The notes below the pieces were generated by a model that searched no databases, had not been told where the DNA came from, and was given only the letters and a program-made list of their open reading frames with translations. This document shows positions 41,519-43,071 of a DNA stretch of 43,071 nt, piece after piece. The position numbers and the translations under genes were made by a program. The stretch is from Herpetosiphonaceae bacterium (GTDB lineage: Bacteria > Chloroflexota > Chloroflexia > Chloroflexales > Kallotenuaceae), in the NCBI GenBank assembly GCA_036374795.1, contig DASUTC010000112.1:1-43071 (forward strand). The letters run 5' to 3'. Each line of letters begins with the position of its first letter. The first letter of the stretch is position 1.

Positions 41519-42310
41519 CTAGACTTTTTGCAATCCACTTGCTTCAAGATAGCCCACCAGCGCCTGCAAAAACTCCTCCATATGATGATCGCCGTAGAAG
41601 TGATCGCCATCACACATGTGAACGTGGAAGCTGCCGGTGGTGTACGGCTTCCATGTCGACAACACTTGCGGATCGATGACCTGGTCGTGGATGGAGGCGA
41701 AGGCCGTGATCGGGCAATCGAGCGGTCGATCGAATGGAGGAAGATTCTGCTCGGCCAGATCAGCCGCATACATCATCGACGGCAGGCGCGAGAGCACATA
41801 CTGATGCTCAGGCGATTCTGCCGGGAAGTAGCTCGTCATGATGTTTATAAAGTTGGATGTGCGCATAAACGCAATCGTTGGAGCCTGCTGATCCGGCGCT
41901 GGATACGTCACGACAATCAGATGCGCAATCTCGACGTTGTGGGTGGCACGTAAATAGCGCGCCGATTCGTAGGCCCATAGTGCGCCCAGGCAGATACCGC
42001 AGAAGATCAGCTTCTGACCGGCGCGGCTCTGCTCGACAATCGACTCGGACAGGGTGGCGATCACCTGCTGAACGTCGTTATACTCTTCCCCTTCCGGCAA
42101 TTGGACGGCACATAATTCAAGCGATTCGGGCAGGAAGTTGACCCATCGATCGTACATAAAGGCCTCAGCACCGGCGGGCGGGAAACAGATCAGCCGCGCT
42201 TCAGCCTCTGGTCGCGGACGGGGAAACCGGAGCCACCCGTCGGACGAAACAAATAGCTCGTCATTTTCAACGAACCAGGTACCCGGTGATACATCGGCAG
42301 TGTCGGTCAT
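41519..42310 (-). CDS. type II thioesterase (alpha/beta hydrolase) with Cys nucleophile
   Basis: 263 residues. Features of editing thioesterases of NRPS/PKS systems: LICFPPAGAEAFMYDRWVNFLP, the nucleophile elbow, the Asp in ASIHDQVIDP and the His in CDGDHFYGDHH. The elbow reads GICLG (Cys107) instead of GHSMG; the codon is TGC. Cys nucleophiles occur in some unusual thioesterases that form strained lactones or transfer acyl groups, so the role may be more than hydrolytic clean-up. ATG 42310 has GAAAGGAG upstream. It lies 134 bases before the NRPS gene on the same strand, forming a two-gene unit with it. Confidence 0.92.
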   Translation of the reverse strand: MTDTADVSPGTWFVENDELFVSSDGWLRFPRPRPEAEARLICFPPAGAEAFMYDRWVNFLPESLELCAVQLPEGEEYNDVQQVIATLSESIVEQSRAGQKLIFCGICLGALWAYESARYLRATHNVEIAHLIVVTYPAPDQQAPTIAFMRTSNFINIMTSYFPAESPEHQYVLSRLPSMMYAADLAEQNLPPFDRPLDCPITAFASIHDQVIDPQVLSTWKPYTTGSFHVHMCDGDHFYGDHHMEEFLQALVGYLEASGLQKV

Positions 42311-42987
42311 GGTGTGCTCCTTTCAGGGGTTTTCCTCATTGATATGACCTACGCACAAGATATGTTTGTGCCGATCGATAGATGGCCGCTCTATCGAAGC
42401 ATCCTGGCACGAACAACAATCACTAGTTGTGTTAAGAGAAAGAGCTGAAGGCTGGCTTCAAAAAGTGGCCGGATGCGCATGTCAATTCTCGACTCGTGAT
42501 GAGTTCTTGGATCACAGCCATGACGCAACGCCCCACCACGAACGAGAGGACCAGATCCAGACGACCGCTATGACCGAGTACAAAGCCGCTAACCGGCAAC
42601 CAATACGACGACACCAGCTATGATGTGTGAACGGTTCCTCTCGACCTTGACATAGCTAGTGTACGATGAGTGTCTGGATAATACTTCTTGTATGTTGCTG
42701 ACTCCAAGAAAAGCACCTGATCTTGTGAATAGATGCAAAGATAGAGAAGCTGCTTAAGCGTCAGGATGTTACCGTCTGGATGTGTTAAAGAAGGTAAACG
42801 GATCGCGGTGCATTAAAGAAAAGCTCTTCATTGCGACACAGATCGAGCAGGGTTAGCTCGAAATACCGAAGATGTTCTCAAGCCACACCGACCGCTGGTA
42901 TGGCTCGACCGGGAGGTGCAGCATGAGGAATCGGGGTCGTGAGTGCGCACCTCCCGGCAAGCCTGTGAGTCTCCAACACGAGTGCTA
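42311..42987. other. gene-free region upstream of the thioesterase/NRPS unit
   Basis: No frame with a ribosome site or family motif is seen in about 680 bases, which are more AT-rich than the coding parts. A weak minus-strand promoter (TTGTTG, 18 bases, GATAGA) lies near 42385-42414. A CCTGTCG-type palindrome was not found. An 11-bp inverted repeat at 42909-42957 is listed separately. Confidence 0.5.
42909..42957 (-). terminator. inverted repeat, possible terminator of the right-edge gene
   Basis: CCGGGAGGTGC and GCACCTCCCGG are perfect 11-base arms separated by 27 bases. It lies 31 bases past the stop of the putative minus-strand gene at the edge. There is no T run. Confidence 0.4.
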
Positions 42988-43071
42988 TTACCGCTCAATA
43001 ATAGGCAGGATCAGGTAGGACACGTGATCTTGATCGTGATACACACGATTGATGCTTTGCTGGAGATCGTC
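42988..43071 (-). CDS. possible C-terminal end of a gene entering from the right
   Basis: A minus-strand frame is open from the window edge for 27 codons, reading DDLQQSINRVYHDQDHV then SYLILPIIER and stop. It reads like genuine amphipathic protein sequence and is followed by an inverted repeat, but it is too short to assign to a family or to be certain that it is coding. Confidence 0.35.
   Translation of the reverse strand, partial: DDLQQSINRVYHDQDHVSYLILPIIER

Noticed and set aside
42385-42414. possible fifth copy of the promoter module upstream of the thioesterase gene
   Set aside because: GATTGTTGTTCGTGCC resembles the -35 part of site C, but AAAACTGTCG and the CCTGTCG palindrome are absent.

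Overview
The window is a biosynthetic gene cluster region built around an enediyne warhead cassette. One iterative enediyne polyketide synthase (PksE, 4955-10804, minus strand) is accompanied by TWO complete sets of the enediyne accessory genes unbL, unbV and unbU. There is also one enediyne-type thioesterase (TebC), a CalC-like SRPBCC protein and an SgcE6-like flavin reductase. The host is probably not an actinomycete: gene style, frequent GATC/CGATCG words, and the ClpC and UbiB-type neighbours fit a moderately GC-rich Chloroflexota-like bacterium. This assignment is a low-certainty impression, since no rRNA or other marker is present.

Layout. 1-2.3 kb (+): the C-terminal part of an FAD-dependent halogenase-like oxidoreductase, an NTF2/SnoaL-like protein, and a small multipass membrane protein with paired His motifs. 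2.7-3.7 kb (+): unbL copy 1. 3.8-13.7 kb (-): unbV1 > unbU1 > pksE > AraC-type regulator. 14-20.3 kb (-): a protein with an internal 62-residue repeat, a group II PLP decarboxylase, a DUF6073-like protein, a gene-poor kilobase, an isoprenoid synthase and a single-domain response regulator. 20.8-23.9 kb (+): a NarL/ComP-type sensor kinase overlapping a LuxR-type response regulator. 24.2-32.5 kb (+): a 78-residue protein, then unbL2 > unbV2 > unbU2 > SRPBCC > tebC > small membrane protein > second His-motif membrane protein > second AraC-type regulator > flavin reductase. 32.6-36.6 kb (+): a ClpC-like ATPase and an ABC1/UbiB-type kinase. 36.7-42.3 kb (-): a DinB-like protein, a DUF5655 protein, a one-module NRPS (C-A-T) and a type II thioesterase with Cys in the nucleophile position. 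A possible CDS end runs off the right edge.

How it may work together. PksE and TebC would make the polyene precursor; UnbL/V/U, whose chemistry is not settled, are needed for warhead maturation. The NRPS, decarboxylase, isoprenoid synthase and halogenase-like enzyme could supply peripheral groups, and the SRPBCC protein is a candidate self-resistance protein. The main new observation is a bipartite promoter module. It has a CCTGTCG-N4-CGACAGG palindrome and, 43-45 bp downstream start to start, AAAACTGTCG, followed by a -10-like hexamer at fixed distance. Four copies lie in intergenic DNA, each pointing at a gene: the single-domain response regulator, the 78-residue protein, the unbL2-V2-U2 operon and the DUF5655 gene. 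The obvious candidate activator is the LuxR-type response regulator encoded between two of these sites.
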